Source: Antedon mediterranea
Lineage: Eukaryota; Echinodermata; Crinoidea; Comatulida; Antedonidae
NCBI RefSeq assembly: GCF_964355755.1
Contig: NC_092672.1
Span: 3,906,001-3,970,000 of the forward strand
Length of the DNA: 64,000 nt
Reading direction: 5' to 3'
This document shows positions 13,101 through 24,538 of this stretch, one piece after another (position 1 is the stretch's first letter; every line of letters begins with the position of its first letter). The translations under genes and the position numbers were made by a program. The notes under the pieces were generated by a model. That model saw only the letters and a program-made list of their open reading frames with translations, had not been told where the DNA came from and did no database searches.

Positions 13101-16100
13101 AGGTCCTTTTTAATTTATTTAACTTTTAAAAATTTTTAATTTTAAGAACATTTAAATTACCGAATTTATTCGAATAAACGCCACATGCTCCCCTCCATAA
13201 TAGAACATAATTTTGAATAAATTCCCCCATCCCCTAGAACATAATTTTGAGTAAACCCCTCCCCACTCCTCATAGAACATAATTTTGAATAAACGCCAAC
13301 CCCACCCTCGAATACACTCCGCCACATGCATACAGTATACACAATTATTTTATTACATAAAACACATTTCTATTTATAGACTTAGATTTAATTGATTACC
13401 AAGCATTTTGATACAATTTTTACAGTATTTTATCACTTCTCGATATTAAGTGTGTTGTTTTTTTTTTCATATCTAGGAGGTATTTATTTGATTATACATG
13501 TTAACATATTACACCCAAAAAAATAAACACCTCCTTCGAATAAACGCCCCCCCCTAAAAACCCTCCTGCTTAACAATAAACGCCCTGAAAAAATGTGTTA
13601 TCGTCAAGATTTTACAAAGTACGATATTCAAAGAATTTTTTTTGCACTTAACATTACCATATAGTTTAACGCCTATTAAAGGAATAGTGCTAATTTGTGA
13701 TCTCTTTGAAGGATATGAATTTGTCGGAGATACACTGTAAGTAACACACCATTAGAAATTCTGTGATATAAACAATAAGTGCATTCAGACTAGGAGAAAG
13801 TGACTGTTCTATAGCAATTTTCATAAGAAATTTTAAACAGAAAATGATGACATACCTGAGTTGTTTGCTTTTCATTTGGTTTACTTTTATTTGTTTTCTT
13901 CAATTTACCTTCATTTCTAGTTTGTAGTTTTGAAGATTCATTCACTTTACCATTCATTTCTTTTGTCCTTTTTTCATCTACTTTACCATTAATTTCTTTT
14001 TTCTTCAGTTTAAAAGTTTTCATGCCAAACCTTGAAATACCTTGTCCTCTTTTCAAAAAATTCCTCTTAGGTTTTGTTTCAATAGTCGGTGGTTTTTGTA
14101 TTTCTTGTTGCGTTTCTAGGCTCAGTTGTTGTTCCAAAAGTTCTTCGAATCTCTTTCCTTTACCAGACACCGGTTGATTATCAAAATCATTAGAAACATT
14201 TGATATATTATTATTATCGTCTTCTTTATCATTATTTTCCTTACAATGGGATTTATTGTTGTTCTGAATGTTGTTATCAAAATGATTATCAATAATCTCC
14301 TCTACATTATCTTCAACACTATCTTCCTTATCAATCCTTCTTTCACCAAGCATCTGCAACTCCTCTGCATCTTGATGGCTAATTTCTGACGATGTCTCCG
14401 GAAGAGGGTAAAAGCCATCCTCAGTATCAGAATGAGGTGCCTCTCCAGTAGAGTCCAAATCAATTTGAGGATTGTCTCTTGTAGGTGGAACTGTCTGAAG
14501 CAGGGTCTGTATCACATGTGGTGGCATGGCGTGGCCTAATGGAATGTCAGTAGATAAGCCCTGGTTGGTGCTCGGTGCCATGAGGTCAGTTGACAGACTG
14601 CTTGTGGAAGTAACTGTTGATGAGTTGATTTTAAAAACACCTGATTTTTGTTTACCTGGTGACAATACACTTACACCTGCATAAAGAATTATTTGAAAAT
14701 TATCTAAAAACCACATTATCAATAATTAATTATCATTATTAATGTATTGTTTGATACATACTACGTGTCAGATGATACAATGGCACGGAAAGTATGTAAT
14801 AATAATAATACAAACCATACTACTGCAGTAACTAACTTATTACTACAGTACAAATATGGTAGTGATATTCCCAAATATAGTAGTGATATGACATAATCAT
14901 ATATGGGCACATCACTTTTGTTGTCATATAAAGTTTGATAGTGTGGACAGAGCTTTACTTACCTCCTCCCCATTGCTTATGGCGTTGAGCTGACAGTATG
15001 CTTTGTACTCTCTGTTGTTCATTTCTTAACACATGCAATTGTTCCTGTTGCTGCCTTATCAGCTTGTCCTGTTGTTCTTTTTGCCATTCTTTTAATTGTT
15101 TAAATCTTTGCAGGAGCTTTGCCTGCTCTTTGCTTTGCTGTTGATCTAGTACGTTAAGACTTATATCTACAAAATAACAGTTAAAAGTCAGAACAGAAAA
15201 AAAAAAAAAAGTCAGAACAGAACACATGAATATAACTACAGTACTTGCTATTTAGCTATGTGCACATTTTTCAACAGACTGGTGTATGATCAGGGCTCGC
15301 AGAATCGCTTGCCCGACGTCCCGCGGCAACCAAATAAATACGTCGGGCAACTAAAATTTAACATGTCATGTCCCGACGGGCAACCTCTTAAAATCACCGA
15401 AAATGTCCACGATGTTTTACAGGGGTTGTGAAAAACTGTAACAATGAAAATAATAGTCGCGCACGAACGAATTCTCTTGACGTCGAGACCAGTGTAGTGT
15501 TTGTTAAGTAAATGTATGGAACGGAATTCGGTGGTATGGAACGTTATCTCCAGGAGCCAAAACATGTGTTTCTATGCAGTCGGGCGTATCAAGTCGTTGC
15601 GTATAGAGTTTCCAGGTCTGTCATATAGCACGCGGTCTCTTGCGGCATCCATTGATCGCGAAATAGGAAGCGTTGAACTCTCAGCTTTTAACTTTATTTA
15701 AAGTTATTATACCAGGGAGTTTCTAATTAACAACTCCCTAGTTATACTATAAACCAAATAAAATAGGGGCTAGTATGTTTTTGTTTTTCTCAATTATCGA
15801 CATCATTTTACGGTGGTAATAAAATCTGAATCTACTACTTAGTATTAATTATGTGGCCTACAGCCTGATAGTAGATTAGGCCTATGTTTAATTACATTCA
15901 TGTTATGTATTTTGTGTGTAATAAATAATTTGCTGAATTACTGTAATTATTGTTCAAATGTACAGTTGTATTGAAAATACAGTATATTATTAAATTATAA
16001 TAGATACGTAATTTTAATTGTCTGTGTGTACCAAATAGGCACCGGCCGATGTTTTTAACACAGGCAAGTAGGCCTACCATTTTTTTTATAAATATTACAG

Positions 16101-19100
16101 AATATAAATTTAATAGGCCTAATAATTTATTTAATAAATACATTGAATACTTAAATAGTTACAGTATATTTTTTATTATCAACATTGAAAATAATACACT
16201 TCTTCGGGTATCGCCGAGAGTTGAACTTTCAAAAACTTCAACTTGGCGGAGCACGTGGTTTTCACCACAATTCGGCACAGTTCCCTTGTGTTGTTTTCAA
16301 TCACAAACTTGTGCGAGCAGATGGTTGTTTTTATCCAACCTGTGCGAGCTTCTACTGAAACAACAAGTAAACTTCCACAAGCCCGCACTCTCCACCACAC
16401 ACCGTACCCATGTGCTCCTACTACGTACGGCTGGCGATTTTTTTTTCCGTACGAGAGTTCCTCCATCGGTTCGTTTCGGACTCAATCGACTCTCTTCGGT
16501 ATTCGGTAAAGTCAGCTCACTGATGCGTGACAACATAATACAATTTACATTTACAAACCGCGAGCTAATACTTTCACAGGCTCTCATAATAGTAAAATGA
16601 ATCTACACTAATACGAGTTTTGATGACATTAATTAATAATACTAGGCCTACTTAGTAATTACATTAAGAACCCAATAGCATATTGAAGATATTTAGGTCT
16701 ACGACCCAATAGTAGGTCGTATCAGATATTATTTGTTGAAGTTGAACGACCTTTTGTCACAAACGAAAGGCTCTTTTCTTATCGTTTATGGTATTGTAGC
16801 TAGCCCATGGCTAGCCTAGCCAAGCTTGTGTAAGCCTATGCAAGGTATTACTTTTGAATTTAAAATGATTATGTACAGTAGGAATTCCTATGCACAGTGT
16901 ATGTTTTTTATACCTTTTAAAATAATATTATTAAATTAATATTTATATTGTAAGGTAATGGAAATTTTACGTTAAAGGTGTACGTATTAATTATCCCCAA
17001 TCTTGAAAAATAAAGATTTCAGACTTTTAATATAGGCAATTTTGGAGTTTTAATTAAGTTATAGGCCTATAACTAATATTATTGTTTATTATGTGTATAT
17101 GTAATTTGGAAAATCATAAAAAATACATGCAAAGTAAAAAACATTCAATTACGGTACTGACACGACTGCAATAGTACAAATACATTTAATAATAACACAT
17201 TTTCCAGGAAGCTTATAATTATATGTGATACTATCATCTTGTCATGAAGATCGGTTTTCTGTATTCCATATTCTTGATTTTATTTTTTTTATTATGGTTT
17301 CTGAAATAAATAAAAAAAAAAATTGTTCATTTTAATTCAAAATTTCCACCGGCCAAGATATCAATAATGATTAAATTAACACAATATTAAACGCTTTATA
17401 AGCAAGCATGTTTCTATACATACAACTTACATGTTACTAGGCCTATAGGCTATATGTATACAATTTTTCAATTGTTACCTTTAAAAACCTGAAGAAAATT
17501 GTAATTTTCTTGATAAAAACATCTGTTAGTGTTACTTCTGTAAATATAATTTCTAACCTACTACTTGATCATTTTATTAAAATAAAAAATAGTACTGTAG
17601 ATGGAAATGTACTACATTGAAGCACACGTACCATGGAGTAACTCCATGCACGTACGTAGGGCTAGGCTAGCTAGGCCTTGCTTGTGACGACCAACAAACA
17701 AAGTGCTGCTGCTGTGTGTTACTGTTTGTGAATCTGATGGTACATACATTGGTTTGTGGCTGCCTATACAGTATTATATTATTAAAATTCTAGGCCTATT
17801 ATTATTATTACAATGACGTTCAGTACTACTATTAATATTTATTATTATATTTACAGTGAGTATAGTATTAGGCCTCTAGTCTAGTATGTATAAATCTGTC
17901 ACTCGTGCAAAAAAGCTGCTCACGTTTTGTCTTGTGGTTGCTGTCACGCATCAGTGAGCATCGGTGGCTTACCGAAGAGTCGATTGAGTCCGAAACGAAC
18001 CGATGGAGGAACTCTCGTACGGAAAAAAAAATCGCGTACGGCTGCAGCTGCTGTGAGTTTTTTTGCTATACGCATGCGTATTGTTTCACGTCACGTAGAG
18101 ACGGACGCGATTTTTTTTTCCGTACGAGAGTTCCTCCATCGGTTCGTTTCGGACTCAATCGACTCTTCGGTAAGTCACCGATGCTCACTGATGCGTGACA
18201 AGACAAAACGTGAGCAGTTTTTTTGCACGAGTGACAGATTTATACATAATTTAGGCCTAATACTATACTCACTGTAAATATAATAATAAATATTAGTAGT
18301 AGTACTGAACGTCATTGTAATAATAATAATAGGCCTAGAATTTTAATAATATAATACTGTATAGGCAGCCACAAACCAATGTATGTACCATCAGATTCAC
18401 AAACAGTAACACACACACAGCAGCAGCACTTTGTTGGTCGTCACAAGCAAGGCCTAGCTAGCCTAACTAGCCCTACGTGCGTGTGCTTCAATGTAGTACA
18501 TTTCCATCTACAGTACTATTTTTTATTTTAATAAAATGAAGTAGTAGGTTAGAAATTATATTTACAGAAGTAACATAACAGATGTTTTTATCAAGAAAAT
18601 TACAATTTTCTTCAGGTTTTTAAGTGTAACATTTGAAAAATTGTATACATATAGGCCTAGTAGTAATTGTATTCTTGTAAGTTGTAATGTATAGAAACAC
18701 ATGCTTGCTTATAAAGCGTTTAATATTGTGTTAATTTATAATTATTGATATCTTGGCCGGTGGAAATTTTGAATTAAAATGAACAATTTTTTTTTTAAAT
18801 TTATTTCAGAAACCATAATAAAAAAAATAAAATCAAGAATATGGAATACAGAAACCGATCTTCATGACAAGATGATAGTATCACATATAATTATTAAAGC
18901 TTCCTGGAAAATGTGTTGCAGTATTATTAAATGTATTTGTACTATTGCAGTCGTGTCAGTACCGTAATTGAATGTTTTTTACTTTGCATGTATTTTTTAT
19001 GATTTTCCAAATTACATATACACATAATAAACAATAATATTAGTTGTAGGCCTATAACTTAATTAAAACTCCAAAATTGCCTACATTAAAAGTCTGAAAT

Positions 19101-21184
19101 CTTTATTTTTCAAGATTGGGGATAATTAATACGTACACCTTTAACGTAAAATTTCCATTACCTTACAATATAAATATTAATTTAATAATATTATTTTAAA
19201 AGGTATAAAAAACATACACTGTGCATAGGAATTCCTACTGTACATAATCATTTTAAATTCAAAAGTAATACCTTGCATAGGCTTACACAAGCTTGGCTAG
19301 GCTAGCCATGGGCTAGCTACAATACCATAAACGATAAGAAAAGAGCCTCTCGTTCGTGACAAAAGGTCGTTCAACTTCAAAAAATAATATCTGATACGAC
19401 CTACTATTGGGTCGTAGACCTAAATATCTTCAATATGCTATTGGGTTCTTAATGTAATTACTAAGTAGGCCTAGTATTATTAATTAATGTCATCAAAACT
19501 CGTATTAGTGTAGATTCATTTTACTATTAGAGAGCCTGTGTGAAAGTATTAGCTCGCGGTTTGTAAATGTAAATTGTATTATATTGTCACGCATCAGTGA
19601 GCTGACTTTACCGAATACCGAAGAGAGTCGATTGAGTCCGAAACGAACCGATGGAGGAACTCTCGTACGGAAAAAAAAATCGCGAGACGGACGGCGATAT
19701 TTTTTTTTTCGCTCAACGAAACTGCCAGCTAGCCAGAATACTGTTTTCTGATTGGATGTTGATGTCACGTGAGTTGTTCAAATCACTCACGCATGCAGTT
19801 CGCCTCAGTAGGTAATTCCTCCTCGCACTCTCAGAGCGGTTGCGACTCGCACTGCTCTCTAGGCTAGCAATTTACGTGTTGTAGGAATCGTACATTTCAA
19901 TGGCTCGCTGCCTGAGAGCGCGCTGCCTGAGACAACTACTAGCTCCTTGCACAACAGATAGAGGAGGCTTACAATTTCCCGCATAAGAGCGGCTAAACCC
20001 AAAAAGCGGAGAACTTGTGAAGGGTTTTTTGGAAGAAGTATTTTTACTTTCTCTCGCCATGGATGGAGTAATACATTAATTAATTTTATTTCCATGGAGG
20101 AATTGGCCTCTCTCAATGTTTATTTACGTTTCGCGTACGTTTCATGCATTCATTTCAATTTCACGTGGGAAAAATCTTTTTAGGGCCTTCATGACGGCAA
20201 CATCGGGTTGGCACGGTCGAAATACACTTTTGTCATCGTCATCCTTTTATATACTGTCAAAAAAAACTACTAAATTAAAGCACTCAGGCCTAATAAAAAT
20301 AACATTAAATCATTTCGGAGTAAATTGAAAGAGCCTAAGAAAACCAAAGTTTCTGAAATCTACTTTTAGGCCTAGGAGGCCTACATTTCTATAGGCAATA
20401 TTTTAGATATATCTATTAAATAATTGTAAGATAATTAGTGCCATGTCTAGGCTACTACATTTTAAATATCGCAAAATAGCTTGATTTCGGAATTTCATTG
20501 CACAATAGAAGCAAAACGTTTTTGCTCCCAAAGTAAACCCACGTGAATACGCCTTTTTCATTCACGAAACGGAACACATCTTCGATCAATGACAAACAAT
20601 GCCGTGCAACGAAGCGTAACCAACAGAAATAACATAGCGTTTTCAAGGGATTTCAGGACACCATGTTAATTAAACAATCGCAACTCTTGTACGGAGGATC
20701 GTATGAGAAAATAAATTACTCTAAAATGTTCTTAAAAGATTGGCCTACATCACTGTGTAATTGAAAAAATTTGAAAAATTGTTTTCACTACTTTAAAATC
20801 CATCGAAAAAAACACCACAGTGTATTAAGCATAGGCGTTTTTCACCGACGTTTTTTCGCGGTGCAGTCGCGGTATAAAACGTTAAAATTAAGTTAAAATA
20901 GTGGGCAAGTAAAAAAATGATGAGGGCAACCAAAATCTAAAACCTACTTGCCCGAAGGGCAACCAAATATTTTAGGATTCTGCGAGCCCTGATGATAGTG
21001 TTGTGCATACAATGAGACTATAGTAAAAATAATATAAAATTAAACAGATGACTGTTACAATAGCATCCATAGGTTAAAGTTTAAAAGGCAAACCTTGGTT
21101 TAACATCGGCATGTAATCAGCTATTACTCCAGCTTGTGACGACTTGATTGAAAAGTGCTGAGGTTGACGATTTTGTGCATCCAT
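4186..21184 (-). CDS. CENPJ: Centromere protein J / CPAP / SAS-4 homologue
   Basis: Centriole assembly protein that binds tubulin and sets centriole length. Coding exons in gene order: 21094-21184, 14963-15166, 13856-14676, 12823-13083, 11489-12164, 11166-11350, 10738-10899, 10467-10570, 10163-10256, 8812-8982, 8401-8579, 6976-7216, 6338-6478, 5702-5775, 4710-4905, 4186-4314. The total is 3729 nt or 1242 aa (human CPAP is about 1340), with matching splice phases throughout. The start ATG at 21184-21182 has an in-frame TAA two codons upstream. Landmarks: a Gln-rich helix (about 31-98); a PN2-3-like tubulin-binding block with [11 protein letters not shown] (about 275-315); the conserved [20 protein letters not shown] block at the start of the fifth exon; a coiled coil (about 747-923); and the TCP10/G-box beta repeats (about 1056-1242) with [40 protein letters not shown] and [11 protein letters not shown]. 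The G-box binds STIL. Strong, multi-block family match. Confidence 0.95.
4531..4660 (-). repeat. tRNA-derived SINE
   Basis: On the minus strand a B-box-like GGGTTCAAGTCC and a tRNA-like anticodon-arm region are followed by a body that shares ACTCCACTCCCAA and a TTTATxxTAGAGC tail with the copy at 6805-6945. It lies in the last CENPJ intron. Confidence 0.55.
5883..5992. repeat. Palindromic MITE copy
   Basis: Inverted ends TCTACACTATCAAAC and GTTTGATAGTGTAGA surround a shortened core. It lies in the CENPJ intron beside the small exon 5702-5775. Confidence 0.75.
6057..6190. repeat. Palindromic MITE, near full length
   Basis: The termini AAGCTCTGTCTACAC and GTGTAGACAGAGCTT are exact inverted repeats, and the whole 134 bp can fold into one imperfect hairpin. 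No target duplication is certain. This is the best reference copy of the family in the window. Confidence 0.85.
6510..6645. repeat. Palindromic MITE copy
   Basis: The left end is intact and the right end decayed (AATGTGGATGAGTCTT). It starts about 32 bases upstream (gene sense) of the exon 6338-6478. Confidence 0.75.
6805..6945 (-). repeat. tRNA-derived SINE, second copy
   Basis: It shares the ACTCCACTCCCAA body with 4531-4660 and has a B-box-like GGTTTCAAATCC. A short GT run (6908-6922) interrupts the tRNA head. It lies in a CENPJ intron, in the same orientation as the gene. Confidence 0.5.
7398..7495. repeat. Palindromic MITE, left end lost
   Basis: The core AAGTGTGATGTGCCC and an intact right terminus GTGTAGACAGAGCTT remain. 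Confidence 0.7.
7564..7670. repeat. Palindromic MITE, internally deleted
   Basis: Both termini are recognisable (AAGCCCTGTCTACAC and GCAGACGGAGCTT); the central TATATGGACATGATG part is missing. Confidence 0.7.
7864..8028. repeat. Palindromic MITE, longest copy
   Basis: 165 bp with both termini and a core in which the CACTACCATATTTGGGCA segment is partly duplicated. Confidence 0.8.
8401..8579 (-). other. CENPJ: CENPJ exon with internal 11-residue duplication
   Basis: This exon encodes a Lys-rich start and then two near-identical 11-residue units ([11 protein letters not shown] and [11 protein letters not shown]), followed by a decayed AHPRQ third start. I know of no counterpart in vertebrate CPAP. 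It lies between the coiled coil and the G-box, a linker region that probably tolerates length change. Confidence 0.8.
8716..8815 (-). repeat. 18-bp minisatellite carrying splice-donor copies
   Basis: Roughly six units; on the minus strand the consensus is ATAGTTTAAAGGTCAGTC. The unit at the exon end (8806-8815) provides the real CENPJ donor, AAAG|GTCAGT. Three more exact AAAGGTCAGT copies lie at 8770-8779, 8752-8761 and 8716-8725. Confidence 0.8.
9236..9412. repeat. Hairpin MITE with CGCAACGC motifs
   Basis: The left end GTGGTTCCCACTAGCGACGC and the right end, ending CTAGTGGGAACCAAGC, are inverted repeats. The inner arms repeat CGCAACGCAAG in both orientations. It is about 177 bp long and lies in a CENPJ intron. 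Superfamily not assigned. Confidence 0.75.
12171..12685. repeat. 21-bp minisatellite
   Basis: About 24 copies of a 21-bp unit (AACAATATCAACATTTTAGAT) with variants. It lies in the CENPJ intron between exons 12823-13083 and 11489-12164 and reaches to within about 6 bases of the acceptor of the latter. Because 21 is a multiple of three it leaves open frames on both strands, which are artefacts. Confidence 0.9.
13150..13330. repeat. Short degenerate tandem repeat
   Basis: Three or four copies of TAGAACATAATTTTGARTAAA, each followed by a C-rich spacer. Related GAATAAACGCC words recur at 13540-13580. It lies in the CENPJ intron between exons 13856-14676 and 12823-13083. Confidence 0.6.
14850..14957. 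repeat. Palindromic MITE, left-truncated, beside a CENPJ exon
   Basis: The right terminus GTGTGGACAGAGCTTTA ends at the donor GTAAGT of exon 14963-15166, so the MITE supplies the intron sequence immediately after that donor. Confidence 0.7.
16434..18035 (+). mobile_element. Mutator-like non-autonomous element, copy A
   Basis: 1602 bp. The termini are inverted repeats of about 100 bp starting GCGATTTTTTTTTCCGTACG. The 9-bp direct repeat GTACGGCTG flanks it at 16425-16433 and 18036-18044. Long terminal repeats plus a 9-bp target duplication are the hallmark of the Mutator/MULE superfamily. The interior is AT-rich with no transposase. Confidence 0.82.
18107..19683 (-). mobile_element. Mutator-like non-autonomous element, copy B (inverted)
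   Basis: 1577 bp, the same family as 16434-18035 but in the opposite orientation, with its own 9-bp target duplication GAGACGGAC at 18098-18106 and 19684-19692. Only about 60 bp of host sequence lies between the two copies, so together they form a 3.2 kb near-palindrome. Confidence 0.82.
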
Positions 21185-21333
21185 TTTTTAAAACTTCACT
21201 AGAAAATATAATAATAATTCATCAGTGACATTCCTAGCTAGGTAGATAATATAGCCTATTATTACCGTAGTTATTCAAATAAACGCCAAGGAACGTTTTT
21301 TTAGAGGGAATTTAGTCAAGAAGAGAGGGTGTA

Positions 21334-22022
21334 ATGCACTTGTCAATTGTATGACGCACTATACGACCCCCGGGAGAGGTGCGTCATTTGTCCGATGTGA
21401 GTCATACCTTTGTATACCATGACGCACCCCTGCGTCAAAAAAGTGACTTACCTTTACTAGACAATGACGCACCTATTTTTAAATTATTGACGGACCTTTT
21501 AGTGAATTATGACGCACCATGACTGTCTTTTTGACGTACCTTCACTGACGATTGTTGACCCCGACTACTGCAGTGCATGCAGTGTTATATCAAAAATCTC
21601 AAACTAATACGCGTGTCTGGTGCTATATGGAGGCGCGCCAGGGTCGTCGATCGATGTTAATCAGGCCGGCTAGGAACGTTCTCGCGCGCGCGATCACACA
21701 AAGATTGGAACGGCTATTTATAATACAAATATTATGTCATTTTCCAGTTTGGCCGATAGAGGGCGCGAGTGATGACGCTCTCAAGCGTGACAATGTACAA
21801 CCTGGCCGCCCCTCCGCGATCGTCAAGGCCTTGTTTTCAGGCTTTTTGGGTGGCGCGGGTCGGTGGTAAAGTGACGGACATTGACGCACCATTGAACATT
21901 GAGGCGACGCACCATTTGGGTTCTTTGACGCACCCCTGTGTCATTAATTATTTGTAAATGACGCACCCATGACGCACCACTCCCGGGGGTCGTATAGTGC
22001 GTCATACAATTGACAAGTGCAT
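21334..22022. mobile_element. Inverted-repeat element rich in GACGCACC motifs
   Basis: The ends are inverted repeats of about 42 bp, starting ATGCACTTGTCAATTG and running to the CCCCCGGGAG block. Inside, GACGCACC or its complement GGTGCGTC occurs about ten times near the two ends, around a GC-rich centre (21610-21860). No target duplication is certain. It lies about 150 bp upstream of the CENPJ start codon. Confidence 0.75.
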
Positions 22023-23303
22023 AATATGCATGTAGTTTACCACCGCCTACTACTAGAACCTAGCGTAGTAGGCCCTAGCTAGGCTAGTAGAGAGAGCCTC
22101 CCTCTTCCTGTTGCCTACTCACTATACTAGCCTAGGCTCTAGGCCTAGGGCCGGCCTATTTACTAGCTTTTGCCTACCTCACCTAGTCTAGGCCTACTAG
22201 GCCAGAGCAGAGCTAAATATGGCTCTGGCCTAGCTAGTAGTAGGCTAGGCCTAGCTACTTTCGTACCTACTACGGGCAGGTATTAATATAATAATTAATT
22301 ATCTGATACGTAGGCCTATATTATATATGTATGGATCAGACGTGCGTTATTTTGTATATAAAAACTTGCTAGGCTAGGCATAGTTAGACCTAATAAAGTA
22401 CTTTTTATTCAAACTTTTTTTTCAGCGCCGCGATTCTGAAAATAATAATTTTGAATGACAAAATAGCGCCCTCAAAATAGCTTACAGTATGGAGCGTAAT
22501 AAGCGTCAGGAAATTTGTCTCGATGATAAACACATATTTTAAAATTCCATCTGAATTTAAAATTAACATAATTGTAATTCCTTGAAATATAATCTAATTG
22601 ACTATACATTTTAAAAAACAAAAGAAAACAAAAATGAATTTTAGATTACAAGGATTTGATAAAATGTGATGCATATTTGGCGCACCACACTTATTTCTAA
22701 ACTTCACTTTATTTGTTTATAATGTTTTAAAAATCTTTTATAAAGATGAAACACTTTAAAAATACATTTCATTAAAACCTTAAATTTGTATTTTTTTTAA
22801 ATACTTAGAAATATTTTATTAATACTGTAGCAAAAACATTCTCTCAAAATATTTTGTAAGAATTAGTTGTGGCTGTTTGGGCTACCTCAGGAGCTGATAT
22901 CTTTTCAGCATTTTCGCATTGGAAAAATTGTTACGGAAGTACGGTATACCACATAGCCTCGGTCCTCATACGGCAGTGTTTAAATTTACCATTTAGCGAA
23001 TTTTCAAAAACTTTGTGATATTCAATTTACTTTTAACATTTGGATTCACTAAAAAATGTTTCTTTTTTATGTTTTTATCTGCCTTTTAAGCAAACAAGTG
23101 TTCAAGCTACACACCGTCGTACTGCGGCGCCCTCCTTTTTACTGCCCATAATGCAGTTCACTTTGGAAGGTGATTTTTTTCAAAGAGGAGGATAGGAGCG
23201 ATTATCAAATGATATAAATACGATCTTTGGCCTCCCGTTTCTCAGATTATTGTTGCTTTGCTGATCGTGTTACTTATCTCTAATAATATTAAGATATCTG
23301 AAA
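22023..23303. other. CENPJ-COX6A divergent intergenic region
   Basis: No gene seen. 22060-22330 is dense in AGGCCTA/TAGGCC palindromic words. The stretch before COX6A holds GAGGAGGATAGG and a GGAAGGTGA-type motif near 23165-23195. There is no TATA box immediately upstream of COX6A. Confidence 0.5.
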
Positions 23304-24296
23304 ATGTCCGCTTTAAGATTTATTTTTACTAATACATCTCGTAGATATCTTTCAACATCTGCTTTTCGCAGTTCTCAGTCAGCTACCGTTGGTGAACACG
23401 GACGTAAGTTTGTGAGCTAGCGCTAGACCTCCTCTAGCTAGGCTAGGCTGGTTTTATTTGTTGCTGGTCATCTCGTACCCCAAACCAACACTTACTTGCC
23501 TCTAGAGGCTAGTCTAGTAGACCTATACTGTATTGACTTTTTACAAAGGGAATAGGCCTACACTAAAGTACAAATATTAATAATAAACTTTAATAATTAA
23601 TGTGTACCTGCTGCATGTTGCATGTTTTATTTTCCTCACACCAATCAATGTAGCTAAAAAAATCAAAACTTTATTTCTTGACCACAGTATTTGTTATTTT
23701 AATTCTTTCAGAATCTGCAAATACTTGGAAATATCTTTCGTTTTTCGTGGCATTTCCAGGAGTAGCATTATGCATGGTGAATGCCTACAAAGGAGAGATG
23801 GAACACAAAGCGCATGCACATAGACCAGAGTTTGTTGCCTATCCCCATCTCCGAATTAGGAACAAAGTAAGTGCTGTATACCCACACTCCACATAATATA
23901 TTATTATTATTGCATTAAATTAACTTGATGATTTTAAGGGACATGTCAAAATAACTTCATTTATGGGTCTTTCACACCTGTTCTGGCACAGTTTTCACAT
24001 CACATAGCCGTGTAGGGCTTCATGAAAACAAACATTGACATGCGATTCGCTGGACCAGAACCGTGCTGGAACAGGTGTGAAAGACCCTTTACTAAATCAA
24101 CAGTAGCAGTAGCCTTTGCAATAGCTTTCACAGTTCACCAATTTAAAAAAAAAACTATAAAATATATATATTTAGTTTGCTTTTCATGTGACATATTTCT
24201 TTTTTAAAGGCTTTTCCGTGGGGAGATGGAAATCACAGCTTGTTTCACAATTCTCATCAAAACCCATTACCAGAAGGATATGAAGATGAAGAATAA
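23304..24296 (+). CDS. COX6A: Cytochrome c oxidase subunit 6A
   Basis: Nuclear-encoded small subunit of mitochondrial complex IV in the inner membrane. Three coding exons: 23304-23403, 23712-23866 and 24210-24296 (TAA at 24294). Donors are GTAAGT at 23404 and GTAAGT at 23867; acceptors end in TTTCAG and TTAAAG. The product is 113 aa, close to the usual length. Residues 1 to about 30 are a Ser/Arg-rich presequence without acidic residues ([15 protein letters not shown]). A single membrane helix follows ([19 protein letters not shown]), then the family signature [27 protein letters not shown] and a short acidic tail. Confidence 0.94.
23965..24087. repeat. Hairpin MITE in COX6A intron 2
   Basis: Inverted ends GGGTCTTTCACACCTGTTCT and its mirror ending ACAGGTGTGAAAGACCC, about 123 bp in all. 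No clear target duplication. Confidence 0.8.
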
Positions 24297-24532
24297 CTAG
24301 CACTGGGATTTATAAATTGTGTTTATGATTTTGCAATCTGCAATCAAGACTTCTCTCAAGTATAGTTAAATAATAAGTAATAGAGAAATGGATTTGAATT
24401 TAGAACGGTGATATTGAAAAGCATCTTGTGTCAACCTTAAATTACACATAAATTAAAAATAAACATTAGCTTGGTTTCAAATGGTTTAGTGCAAATAATA
24501 CTGCTTGGTTGTGTTGTAATTTCAAATTAGAA

Positions 24533-24538
24533 AATAAA
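24533..24538 (+). terminator. COX6A polyadenylation signal
   Basis: AATAAA about 240 bases after the stop, followed by a TGTTT-rich stretch. An alternative AATAAA lies near 24459. Confidence 0.55.

Larger units (their letters stand above)
15291..20991. mobile_element. CAGGG...CCCTG DNA transposon in CENPJ intron 1
   Basis: It is bounded by perfect 16-bp inverted repeats, CAGGGCTCGCAGAATC at 15291-15306 and its reverse complement at 20976-20991, and flanked by the direct repeat ATGAT (15286-15290 and 20992-20996). Subterminal TTGCCC/GGGCAA motifs cluster at both ends. Without the two elements nested inside, it is about 2.5 kb. No transposase is recognisable, so it is probably non-autonomous. 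The CAGGG ends suggest a hAT-related group, but a 5-bp duplication does not fit the usual 8 bp, so the superfamily is open. Confidence 0.8.

Noticed and set aside
16049-18277. Several open frames of 90-180 codons in CENPJ intron 1
   Set aside because: They lie in the terminal repeats and flanks of the Mutator-like elements, have no recognisable domain and differ between copies A and B.
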